The notes under the pieces were generated by a model, which worked only from the letters and a program-made list of their open reading frames with translations, made no database searches and was not told the DNA's origin. Positions 6,914 through 14,767 of a stretch of DNA of 64,000 bases are shown here, piece after piece. The stretch covers positions 1 to 64,000 of the forward strand of contig PLWS01000004.1 in NCBI GenBank assembly GCA_003151115.1, given 5' to 3'. The stretch's first letter is position 1, and every line of letters begins with the position of its first letter. This stretch comes from Vulcanimicrobiota bacterium. Its GTDB lineage: Bacteria > Vulcanimicrobiota > Vulcanimicrobiia > Vulcanimicrobiales > Vulcanimicrobiaceae. The position numbers and the translations under genes were made by a program.

Positions 6914-9064
6914 TTATTCAAAAACATGAAGGTCACTGCCTTGCGCGATGATTTGGGCATATCGCGCACTCGCTTCGGTTGGTACGCGTAAGAGGTTCGG
7001 ATCGCGATCGAGGTCGATGTGATATAAGCCAAAATCGCTGTTGTCGTCGAACGGAAGGCCCCATTCGCGATTCGATGTGATGCTCCAGCAAAGGTATGCT
7101 TTGATTGGAACGCCGCGGTGCAAGGCTCGTTCAACTTCGCGGATGTGCGCATTTAGGTAGTTGGCGCGCGAGAAACCATCAGCGCTGGTGACGCAGCCAT
7201 TCTCGATGACAATGATCGGCTTTCCCGGGAACTGCACTTGCGCTTCCCGCAGGATTGCATCGAGTACGTTGGGCCACACGGGCGCAGTTGCGTACCGGCA
7301 TTCGGCCGCCGCCGCCAAGCGATGCAACTCACCGGGCCAAAATGATGGGATTCCCCAATAATAATCCAGGCCAACGTAATCTAGTGCACCGATACATTGG
7401 GGCGGACAAAGGAACGGCGGAAGTTTTCCTGACATGCCCAGATTCCACCAATTCGTGCCAAGAAGTGTGCCGAACATTCCGAACGACTTACGGAAACCGT
7501 CGAGGAGTCCCAGCAGCGAGCGCGTGGCGCCGAGGCGGCGTTTGCCGCTTACGGGCACGAATCGTACTTTCGCATCGTCCGAGCGCAAAATATACTTGGC
7601 AATGCACCGCGCGAGATTGGGTTCTAGACCGCTGTAATCTCCCGCGCCGTCGGAGACGCACAAACCTTCGACACCTGGATGGATGCCGACGCGCAACACG
7701 CCGCGTTTGCGTATGGCTTGCAGCGACTTGTCGAGATCGGGGACCTCGTTGCTTGCGCCCAGTGCGTTGCCGGCAGAACGCGGCTTGCCGATGTCAGCGA
7801 TCGTCTTGCGATTGTGTGTCTGCGGAAGATTCGGATTGCCTTTCTTAAAGTCGCGCAGCGCGCGATCGACGGCGTTGAGTAAGGCTCGGCTCCCTAGCGC
7901 CATTGCCACCGCGAAGGGCTGATCGTTGCCGGGAAGCGGCGTCAGCTCGTATCCGGGTGAGACATACTGCTGCAACAGCACGTCGTCATCGAAAACGAGA
8001 TCGACCTTGCCGACGCGCAGGGCGTCGACGGCCGCGCTGATTTCAAGATAGAAGTTGAGGGCTGCGGCCGGAAAGCGTCCGCCGGCTTTAGCGGCGGCCG
8101 GCGTATCTTCGATTACAGCGACGCGTACCTTCCAGGTTTCCAGATCCTCGGGTACCGTCAACGACACTGCGTGCAAAGCGGCCAGGTGCGCAATGAAGTA
8201 TGGCTCCGAAAAGAGCGTATCGTCCATGCGCGCCTGCGTCATGGTCACTTGCGCGATCGAGATGTCGACAGCTCCGCTGTCCAGAATGAAGCTCTGCGAA
8301 AGCCGCCCCGCCTGACGCCGCGCCTGTTCAGGAGATTTGAGGTGTGTTGCATTGCGGTCCACTATGCGCTGCAACCAGCGCGGGAGCCCCAGAACCAGTG
8401 GATTGGCGCCAACCTTTGCGGCCGGTTGCGCGCTGCGGATCGCCGCTCGCGCTTGAGCGTGCGCGCGAAACAGATTTGGAATGAGGGTGAGCACCGCATC
8501 CATCTGTTGCTCCGACGTGGCAAATGGCTCCAAGCCGGGCGGCACGGGATAGTCGCGCATCCAGAAACCTTTGATGAAGCCGTAGACGAGTTGATTCGGC
8601 TCGTTTAACGTCACGTAATAATCGATGAGATCGCCCAACCGCTTCGCAACCTCCGATGCATACGCGCCCATCCGTGCAGGAAACGCAGCGTCTAGCATGC
8701 CGGCGCCATTGCCGGCGGCCTGCACGTGTAGTGGCCACGTGTTGTGGTGAAGCGTGACCACGGTCGTCATCTGCGCGTCACGCAGGTACTTCAGCACGTC
8801 ACGATAGTGCGCGAACGCTTCGTCGTTCCACGCGTTTGGCTCCGGTTCCAAGCGCGCCCACGCGAGCGAGAGCCGAAAGGCGCGGCATCCCAGATTCTTG
8901 GCGAGATCCACATCTTCGCGGTAGCGATTCCAAAAGTCGGTCGCGCGGCCTCGCGGCGTCAGGCCACGCACGCGCTCCCAGACGTCGCGGATATCGTCTT
9001 GCCCGGCGTACGCTTCGCATTGGTGATCTGCCGTAGCGACGCCAAACCGGAAGCTTTGTTGCAT
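6914..9064 (-). CDS. GH1 beta-glycosidase with inserted, circularly permuted SBP-type domain
   Basis: A 716-residue protein. Residues about 1-250 are the first half of a GH1 barrel: FRFGVATADHQ, TVVTLHHNTWP, and acid/base motif TLNEPN (Glu155). Residues about 516-716 are the second half: LDYVGLDYYWG, nucleophile motif VIENG (Glu621), and LCWSITSNREWGLP. Between them (about 253-508, bases 7517-8308) sits a domain resembling family-3 amino-acid-binding proteins with its halves swapped. First comes the normally distal part (SGAVDISIAQVTMTQARM, TLFSEPYF, VGKVDLVFDDDV). After a linker comes the normally N-terminal part (GVLRVGIHPG, GLEPNLARCIAKYIL, VRFVPVSG). No signal peptide is visible, so both domains should be cytoplasmic. 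The start ATG at 9064 is where GH1 similarity begins. Both catalytic glutamates are present. A divergent SDR gene lies 65 bases away. GH1 is certain; the permuted-insertion reading rests on motif order. Confidence 0.85.
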   Translation of the reverse strand: MQQSFRFGVATADHQCEAYAGQDDIRDVWERVRGLTPRGRATDFWNRYREDVDLAKNLGCRAFRLSLAWARLEPEPNAWNDEAFAHYRDVLKYLRDAQMTTVVTLHHNTWPLHVQAAGNGAGMLDAAFPARMGAYASEVAKRLGDLIDYYVTLNEPNQLVYGFIKGFWMRDYPVPPGLEPFATSEQQMDAVLTLIPNLFRAHAQARAAIRSAQPAAKVGANPLVLGLPRWLQRIVDRNATHLKSPEQARRQAGRLSQSFILDSGAVDISIAQVTMTQARMDDTLFSEPYFIAHLAALHAVSLTVPEDLETWKVRVAVIEDTPAAAKAGGRFPAAALNFYLEISAAVDALRVGKVDLVFDDDVLLQQYVSPGYELTPLPGNDQPFAVAMALGSRALLNAVDRALRDFKKGNPNLPQTHNRKTIADIGKPRSAGNALGASNEVPDLDKSLQAIRKRGVLRVGIHPGVEGLCVSDGAGDYSGLEPNLARCIAKYILRSDDAKVRFVPVSGKRRLGATRSLLGLLDGFRKSFGMFGTLLGTNWWNLGMSGKLPPFLCPPQCIGALDYVGLDYYWGIPSFWPGELHRLAAAAECRYATAPVWPNVLDAILREAQVQFPGKPIIVIENGCVTSADGFSRANYLNAHIREVERALHRGVPIKAYLCWSITSNREWGLPFDDNSDFGLYHIDLDRDPNLLRVPTEASARYAQIIAQGSDLHVFE

Positions 9065-9129
9065 AGCGACGGATGTTCGCCCCTTTGTGCGGCGGGACCA
9101 GCACGCGAGAGCCCGAACGCCACGCTGCA

Positions 9130-9861
9130 ATGAGATTCACCGGCAAGACGTGTGTCGTGACCGGCGGCGGCTCCGGAATTGGCCGCGCCACATGCGTGCG
9201 CATGGCGGCCGAGGGCGGTCGCGTTGTCGTCGCAGACCTTCATCAGGACGCCGCGCAGGCGACTGCAGATCAGATCACTTCGGCCGACGGCCAAGCTATC
9301 GCGGCGGAGTTGGATGTGGGAAATTCGGCACAAGTGCAAGCGACGATTGCAAAAGCGCTGGCAACGTATGGGTCCCTGGACGTTATCGTGAATGATGCGG
9401 CCATGATGACGTTTCAACCGATCGTCGATCTGGCGGAAGCGGATTTTCTCCATGTCATTGCGACGAACTTAGGATCCGTTTTTTATTTCTCGAAATACGG
9501 CGCGCCGCACATGCCGCCCGGCTCCGCGATCGTCAACATCAGCTCGGTGCATGCGCACGAAACGACGGCAAACGTGGTTCCCTACGCTGCATCGAAAGGT
9601 GCGATTGAGGCATTCACCCGCGGCTTCAGCATAGAGATGGAGTCGCGGAAGATCCGCGTAAACTGCGTGGCACCCGGAGCAGTAGACACGCCGATGCTTT
9701 GGAACAATCCCAACGTGAAGAGCGGCGCAGAAAAGGTCGAGGGCGCTATCGGCAAGCCCGAAGATTTGGCGGCCGCAATCTGCTTCATCGCATCGGAGGA
9801 CGCGAGTTTCATCAACGGCACGACTTTGGTAGTGGACGGCGGGCGATTAGATATTCTTTAG
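9130..9861 (+). CDS. Short-chain dehydrogenase/reductase
   Basis: A 243-residue classical SDR using NAD(P)H. Visible motifs are TGGGSGIG (residues 9-16, nucleotide binding), VNDAAM in place of NNAG, the serine in NISSVHA and the YAASK active-site Tyr/Lys, with the terminal FINGTTLVVDGG. Substrate cannot be read from sequence. Its divergent placement against the GH1 gene suggests oxidation of a released sugar, as in glucose 1-dehydrogenases, but this is inference. The ATG at 9130 starts the Rossmann strand directly. The gene stops 18 bases before att copy C, so with GH1 and STAS it fills exactly one inter-att segment. Confidence 0.85.
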   Translation: MRFTGKTCVVTGGGSGIGRATCVRMAAEGGRVVVADLHQDAAQATADQITSADGQAIAAELDVGNSAQVQATIAKALATYGSLDVIVNDAAMMTFQPIVDLAEADFLHVIATNLGSVFYFSKYGAPHMPPGSAIVNISSVHAHETTANVVPYAASKGAIEAFTRGFSIEMESRKIRVNCVAPGAVDTPMLWNNPNVKSGAEKVEGAIGKPEDLAAAICFIASEDASFINGTTLVVDGGRLDIL

Positions 9862-9879
9862 CGCCAACGTAGGAATTTC

Positions 9880-9899
9880 TAGCCCCAACGGGATTCGAA
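9880..9899 (-). repeat. tRNA-Glu 3'-end copy C (att-like)
   Basis: An exact 20-base copy preceded by ATTTC, the same left context as the intact tRNA (CATTTC). The right flank carries CCGCTCCCGACCGTTACC and an arm-like TTATAAGGGTTT (9950-9970). Confidence 0.7.
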
Positions 9900-10379
9900 A
9901 ACTTTCACAACGGTCCCAGCCGCTCCCGACCGTTACCAATCAGCCCGAGTTATAAGGGTTTCCGACGCAACCGGCTTCCGTCCGTTACCGCCCGCGCCCA
10001 AGCGATTCCATGCGCTCCGGTACAAAAATGGTACACGGCGTGTGTGAGTGCTCGTATGCGCATGGCCGGAAACCAGGGCGGATCAGCGTCCCGACGTGGA
10101 TCGCCTTTGGGCGCAAGGCTTGACGCTGTAGAATTTGAGCCCGCACGTGCACGCGTGTACGTGGCGACCGGTGCGCCGCAAATATGGCCAAACGGTTCTT
10201 GACCCTTGTCCTAGCTCGCATTAAATTCTTTATGCGAGCAGTACGACCTCGCATCCTATAAGCAAAGCATGCACTAATGGGTGCTCTGACTGCAGCATTG
10301 GGCGGCGTGGCTGCATCGAAAGATGGACTGCGTTGGCTCAAGAAGCCGCGACCCGTTTATTAAATAAGGGCGAAATTGG

Positions 10380-10400
10380 TAGCCCCAACGGGATTCCGAA
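10380..10400 (-). repeat. tRNA-Glu 3'-end copy D (att-like)
   Basis: A copy with one inserted C (GATTCCGAA). Its right flank is a diverged relative of the right flank of copy C, including GGTCCCGGCTAGTCCC and GATAAGGGTTTTGGCGCA (to 10470). This indicates two elements of one family in tandem. Confidence 0.65.
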
Positions 10401-10848
10401 CCCGAACTCAGGGGTCCCGGCTAGTCCCTACCGCTACCGAATAGTCCCGTTTGATAAGGGTTTTGGCGCATTCGGGTGTTATCCAGTCCCGGCCAATACC
10501 GACCGCTCCCGCCCGCTCCGTTATATTTCTGTTATACAAAACCAGACATGGCGAGCCAATTCTTGGTCTAGTTCTGGATGCCGGGAAATCGAAGTGATGC
10601 GTCAAGCAATCGACGAGGGAACCGTAACGATGGGATAGGAGATAAGGCACTTGAAAACGAGGCCCCATCCCCGAGTGCCGAAGGGATCGGTGCGTGATGC
10701 GTGATGCGCGCGATGCTTTTAGCGCCTAGTCATTGGGCACTTCGCTTTGTACCGCGCGGTTTGATATATGGCGTTCTAGATTTAGCGGCACTCCCATAGA
10801 GACGTGCCTAAGCGCTCAAGTGTTGGCCGCTCGGCGGAATTCTCGCCC

Positions 10849-12711
10849 CTAGACTTCTTCTTGCTGAACGCTTCGCGCCGGGTTACCGAGCGTGTCGACG
10901 ACTTCGCGGAGAAGCCGCCGCTCGTGCGTAAGTAACGAGACTTTCGCCCGCAGTTCGTTGGCTTCGTTGAGCAGCGTTTTGCTGTGCACGTGTTCGTAGG
11001 CCGCGGCGGCGGCGCTCGATAAATGCGCGAGCGTATGCCGCTCGTCGGCATCGATCGCTTCTCCGCCGATGTGACCGCCGTAGAGTGCGAATCCTAAAAG
11101 CTCGTGGCGCACGACGAACGGCAGCGCGAGCAGCGGCTGCGCATAGCCGTGCGGAATCTTCGCGTGCGGCCAGCGAACGGCGGTGACGTCCATCGCTTCC
11201 AGTTCCGCAAGCAAGTTCACGACCAGATGATCGTCGCGCGTCAGGCGCAGCGTGTGATCGTCGTTCCATCCGATCGCCGCGGTCCGCTCGAATATCTCAT
11301 CGCCTTCTTTGCGGAAAACCGCAGCGGAAGCCAGCGCGAGCGCATCGCACGCCTCGACGGTCAAAACTTCATCGATGAAAGCCGGGCTCTCCGCGTGCAT
11401 CAGCGTTCGGCCGGCGCGATGAAGCCGCCGTTCGGCAAGATGCCGCCGCCGGAAGAGCACGGTGTCGATCAGGCGGTCGATGCGCGAGTGCAGCGCGTTG
11501 AGCCAAATACCGAACGCTAATGCAGCAACCGCTTCGATAACCACCGCGATCTGCAGCCGGTCCAAGACCTTCGATGAGAGAAAGTCGATCAGCACGAAGA
11601 CGCCGACGATCAGCGAGGTCAGCAGGGTGTAGACGAGCGTTCTGCTGATGACGAATGAAACGTCGACGACGCGATAGCGGACGATGCCGTATGCCACGGC
11701 AATGGCGATCATCAACAGCGCAAAATCCATCAAGCCGGTGAATAACGCGATGCCGATCTCACTGGTGTAGAGGAAGTTGTAGATGTTGTTGGCCAGTGTT
11801 GCAACGACGTAAAAGCTCAGCCAAAAAAGCACGGGCGCGATGCGCTGTCGGTCGCTTCCGCGGGACATGAAATACGCCGCCCCGAGCACGGCGAGCGAAA
11901 CCACCCCAATGACGGCCGAGGCGAGATACTGATAAGAAAACAGTAGCCACATCGGCGGAGGCGCGGACGAGAAAAGCAGAATGGCATTGATCGTCAGCGT
12001 CAGTGCCGCGACGAGTGCGCCGATCAGCGGAGCGCTGCGATCGACGGAGGCAAAGATGCCATGAGCGCGATCCGTCGGAAATCGGCTGACGAAGATCAAC
12101 AGTCCCGCGACCGAGATTCCGGTGAGCAATGCGTAGGCGCCATTCTGCAGAACGAAATCGGAAACACTAGTTTGCGCAAGGAACGGCGTCGTTCCCATAC
12201 CGAGCCCGTACGATACAAATGTAAGGACGAACGCCCAGGTCATGCGTGTTGGACGCAAGCGTACGAGCGCGATGCCAATCGCAATTACGACCGCTCCGAG
12301 CGCATAGTTCGCGATCTGTACGAGACGATAGAACGAGCCCCACAGCCGCGCAGCCAGGGTGGTATGAATCGTCTTCGATCCGCGCGTGATCGTGATGGGC
12401 ATCACCGTTCCGGCTTTTGCCGACATCGGAATCGCCAAGTTCGCGCGGCCCTCTAGCGGCAGCGTCTTCCAATCAATCCGATCGCCGACGCGAACGCCGC
12501 CCTTCGCCGCCGCTCCTCCGGGGGTTACATAGATGATCGTAGATCCATCCGGGCCCATGTTCCATCCGAAGATCGCGCCCACGGCCGTTGGAACGAACGC
12601 GGCATAAAGGACCCATCCCAGCGCCCATAAAGCGATGATGGCGAGAACGAACGTGCGCGCAACGGCTCGGAAAGCCGTCTGCTCGCGCGCACGCACGGGC
12701 ATAACGCTCAT
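10849..12711 (-). CDS. PDZ-membrane-GAF sensor-like protein (paralogue 1)
   Basis: A 620-residue membrane protein. A first helix (about 20-42) is followed by an extracytoplasmic PDZ-like domain (about 45-125; VTPGGAAAKGGVRVGDRI), then six to seven helices (about 130-385). The hinge RYRVVDVSFVISRTLVYTLL follows, then a cytoplasmic GAF-like domain (about 430-590) with a C-terminal coiled-coil. No histidine kinase, GGDEF or phosphatase domain follows, so output is unknown. It occupies alone the segment between att copies D and E. Two paralogues with the same order of parts follow on the other side of copy E. Confidence 0.75.
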   Translation of the reverse strand: MSVMPVRAREQTAFRAVARTFVLAIIALWALGWVLYAAFVPTAVGAIFGWNMGPDGSTIIYVTPGGAAAKGGVRVGDRIDWKTLPLEGRANLAIPMSAKAGTVMPITITRGSKTIHTTLAARLWGSFYRLVQIANYALGAVVIAIGIALVRLRPTRMTWAFVLTFVSYGLGMGTTPFLAQTSVSDFVLQNGAYALLTGISVAGLLIFVSRFPTDRAHGIFASVDRSAPLIGALVAALTLTINAILLFSSAPPPMWLLFSYQYLASAVIGVVSLAVLGAAYFMSRGSDRQRIAPVLFWLSFYVVATLANNIYNFLYTSEIGIALFTGLMDFALLMIAIAVAYGIVRYRVVDVSFVISRTLVYTLLTSLIVGVFVLIDFLSSKVLDRLQIAVVIEAVAALAFGIWLNALHSRIDRLIDTVLFRRRHLAERRLHRAGRTLMHAESPAFIDEVLTVEACDALALASAAVFRKEGDEIFERTAAIGWNDDHTLRLTRDDHLVVNLLAELEAMDVTAVRWPHAKIPHGYAQPLLALPFVVRHELLGFALYGGHIGGEAIDADERHTLAHLSSAAAAAYEHVHSKTLLNEANELRAKVSLLTHERRLLREVVDTLGNPARSVQQEEV

Positions 12712-12753
12712 CCGTGCTACTCCTCTGCCGCGCTATTCTCCCGATCTATTTTT

Positions 12754-12770
12754 AGTCATCCTGAGGCCCT
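12754..12770 (-). repeat. Truncated dispersed repeat (TCAGGATGAC end)
   Basis: GTCATCCTGAGGCCCTTCTG, the inverted end of the genome's dispersed palindromic repeat, directly adjoining the arm-like motif of att copy E. Confidence 0.45.
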
Positions 12771-12773
12771 TCT

Positions 12774-12825
12774 GTCAAAAACCCTTATAGAATCGGACCT
12801 AATTTTGTAGCCCCAACGGGATTCG
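12774..12825 (-). repeat. tRNA-Glu 3'-end copy E with arm-like motif
   Basis: GTCAAAAACCCTTATAG (12774-12790) followed by a 17-18 base tRNA-Glu-end copy (12808-12825, shortened to ...GATTCG). The left flank closely matches that of copy B, so B and E look like the same end of related elements. Confidence 0.65.
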
Positions 12826-12886
12826 GATGCGTTGTTGACTGACGAACGGTGGCAACTCAGACCCACTCCGGCCCACAAAATACGCT

Positions 12887-14614
12887 TCAGGTGTGATTAT
12901 CGCGCTGAAGCAAAACATATGAGGCTGTTCCAACGCGATGTGCGACAAGCGCGAGGGCTTCAATCTCTTCATTCAAATAGTGCATGCGCTCGCGTTTGGG
13001 TCCGCACACCAACACGCCGAGCAACGATCCTCCGATGGTCATGGGGAGCATCAGTGCCTCACTAAGGGCGTGTTCGCCGGGCTTCATTTCGAACGGCTCA
13101 TTCCAGCGCCGTAAGCGAACGATTGCGGGGTCGTCCTGTCCTAACGCGAGCGGCGGCGAATTATCTGAGCTCCGTACCCGATGATAGCCACCATTCTCCG
13201 ACATATAGATGGCGGCATACCGGCCTTCGATGTTCTCGCGCAAAGAGTCGCAGGCGAGCGTCAAGAGCGACGCCAAATTCGTCACGACATCTGCCTCAAG
13301 CGCAAAACGCCGCACTTCGGCTAGCGCCTGAGCCCGTCTACCGAAGAAAACAGAGTTCAGCCACCGTTCGACGAGTCTAAGAATTGGAACCGCCGATAGA
13401 CCGACGCCGACTGCTACCGCTAGACGCAATGCTTGCCCGGCAATTCCGTTGGCAGCTTCTGCGCCGACACCGCGGTCTAAAACCTGTCCGAGCGTCCATT
13501 CGAGCGCCACGACCAGCACAACAACGGCCACCGACACGAGCGCAAAGATGGCCGCGCGGCTCACCACAATGCTCACGTCGATGATCCGGTGACGCAAAAT
13601 CGCGTAGGCGATCAACAAGAGCGCCACATCGCCGACGATTCCGAGCCAGGTGACGAGCGGGGGCGCATTTGAACCAGTTAGCACGTAAGCCGCCACGTAG
13701 AACTGCGGCATCGTTGCAATGATCAGCGCGATGCCCACCCAGCGCATTTGAATGCGGTGCTCTTCATCGACGTGCATGAGTCCGTCGATCGCCGCGACTA
13801 GAACCAACAGCGGGACGAGGAGCAGCGAAAGGAGGCCACGGATCCAAGCATATGAAGGCGCGCCTGCGATTTGAAAGATCTGCCAATTCGCGTGCCATAC
13901 TGCCGCGCCGCCCCATAAGCTGAGGAGCACCATCAGCACAGCAATTGGCAACGCACCCCGAGCGATTGCGGACCGAAGGCGCGATCTCACTGGCGGAAAG
14001 TGACCGACGAAGGTCAGCAAGCAATATGCCACGACTACTTGGACGATGCCGAGCGCAGCGGGACCCTGTGACCCTCCGATCGCTCCGATGAACGCTAGCG
14101 CCGGCGTCGGCGCCACATTGAAAAACCATGACAGCGCGTCCGCCCATGCCCACGCAATAAAGAGCAAAGCCAGAGCCCGCACTTCCGTTCGCGCGGCGCC
14201 ACGTAGTGCGACAAGTGTTCCGGTCGCAGCAAAAATAAAGAGCAACAGCAGCTCTAACGGTCCGAACTCAACCGGCCTGTAGTTCTCCGTTGTTCCCGCG
14301 GTGATTTGAAAGTCTAATCGTTTGCCGTTGCGCAATATGGGCAGGGCAAGTTTTTGACCGGCCCGCCGCATATTCAGGTTGAACTGTTGGCTTGGCGACA
14401 GGGCGTCGAATAACAGGATATCATCCTTCCGGATGCCCGCCTTGTCTGCAGACGCACCAGGATACACTCGCGCGAAGATCTGGTTGCCGCTCGCGAGCGA
14501 CGTCCCGTCGTAACCAATTTGCCCTGGTCGATACGGATTCGCGACATTGTAACAGCCCAAAGCAACTGCGCCCAGGGCCAGTAGAATGATCGTAATTCGA
14601 AATCTTTCGCTCAT
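12887..14614 (-). CDS. PDZ-membrane-GAF sensor-like protein (paralogue 2)
   Basis: A 575-residue protein with the same plan as its neighbours: N-terminal helix, PDZ-like domain (VYPGASADKAGIRKDDILLF, residues about 48-68), a membrane bundle (about 110-360), the hinge RHRIIDVSIVVSRAAIF, a second pair of hydrophobic segments and a GAF-like domain (about 425-570). It lacks any recognisable kinase or cyclase output. The start at 14614 (MSERF) is preferred over the frame extension to 14656. It diverges from paralogue 3, sharing the 14615-14767 control region. Confidence 0.75.
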   Translation of the reverse strand: MSERFRITIILLALGAVALGCYNVANPYRPGQIGYDGTSLASGNQIFARVYPGASADKAGIRKDDILLFDALSPSQQFNLNMRRAGQKLALPILRNGKRLDFQITAGTTENYRPVEFGPLELLLLFIFAATGTLVALRGAARTEVRALALLFIAWAWADALSWFFNVAPTPALAFIGAIGGSQGPAALGIVQVVVAYCLLTFVGHFPPVRSRLRSAIARGALPIAVLMVLLSLWGGAAVWHANWQIFQIAGAPSYAWIRGLLSLLLVPLLVLVAAIDGLMHVDEEHRIQMRWVGIALIIATMPQFYVAAYVLTGSNAPPLVTWLGIVGDVALLLIAYAILRHRIIDVSIVVSRAAIFALVSVAVVVLVVALEWTLGQVLDRGVGAEAANGIAGQALRLAVAVGVGLSAVPILRLVERWLNSVFFGRRAQALAEVRRFALEADVVTNLASLLTLACDSLRENIEGRYAAIYMSENGGYHRVRSSDNSPPLALGQDDPAIVRLRRWNEPFEMKPGEHALSEALMLPMTIGGSLLGVLVCGPKRERMHYLNEEIEALALVAHRVGTASYVLLQRDNHT

Positions 14615-14767
14615 ATAATAATCACCCGACGCGTTACAAGCGCCGCGCCAAGCCAACGCGCTTCTTGCCCGCTACGGAAAGACCTTGGTAGCCACTCAAA
14701 GGCCCGCATGCACCTCGGGGGGAAGCGCATCGTTCTTGACGGCCTTTTTTAAAAGCGTGCGGCGTTT

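Larger units (their letters stand above)
9862..10848. other. Gene-free stretch between att copies C and D and beyond
   Basis: No convincing gene in 990 bases. It holds att copies C (9880-9899) and D (10380-10400) and their similar right flanks (GGTCCC..., CCGNTACC, TTATAAGGGTTT). There is also a hairpin CTCGCAT / ATGCGAG near 10212-10235. Short frames here cross the repeats and have no start context. Confidence 0.5.

Noticed and set aside
9985-10638. Short open frames (118 and 101 residues) between att copies
   Set aside because: They run through repeat sequence, have no ribosome-binding site and no protein-like composition.
1595-12825. att-like copies as partial functional tRNAs
   Set aside because: Only the T-loop 3' half and acceptor end are present, with no anticodon arm in any copy.
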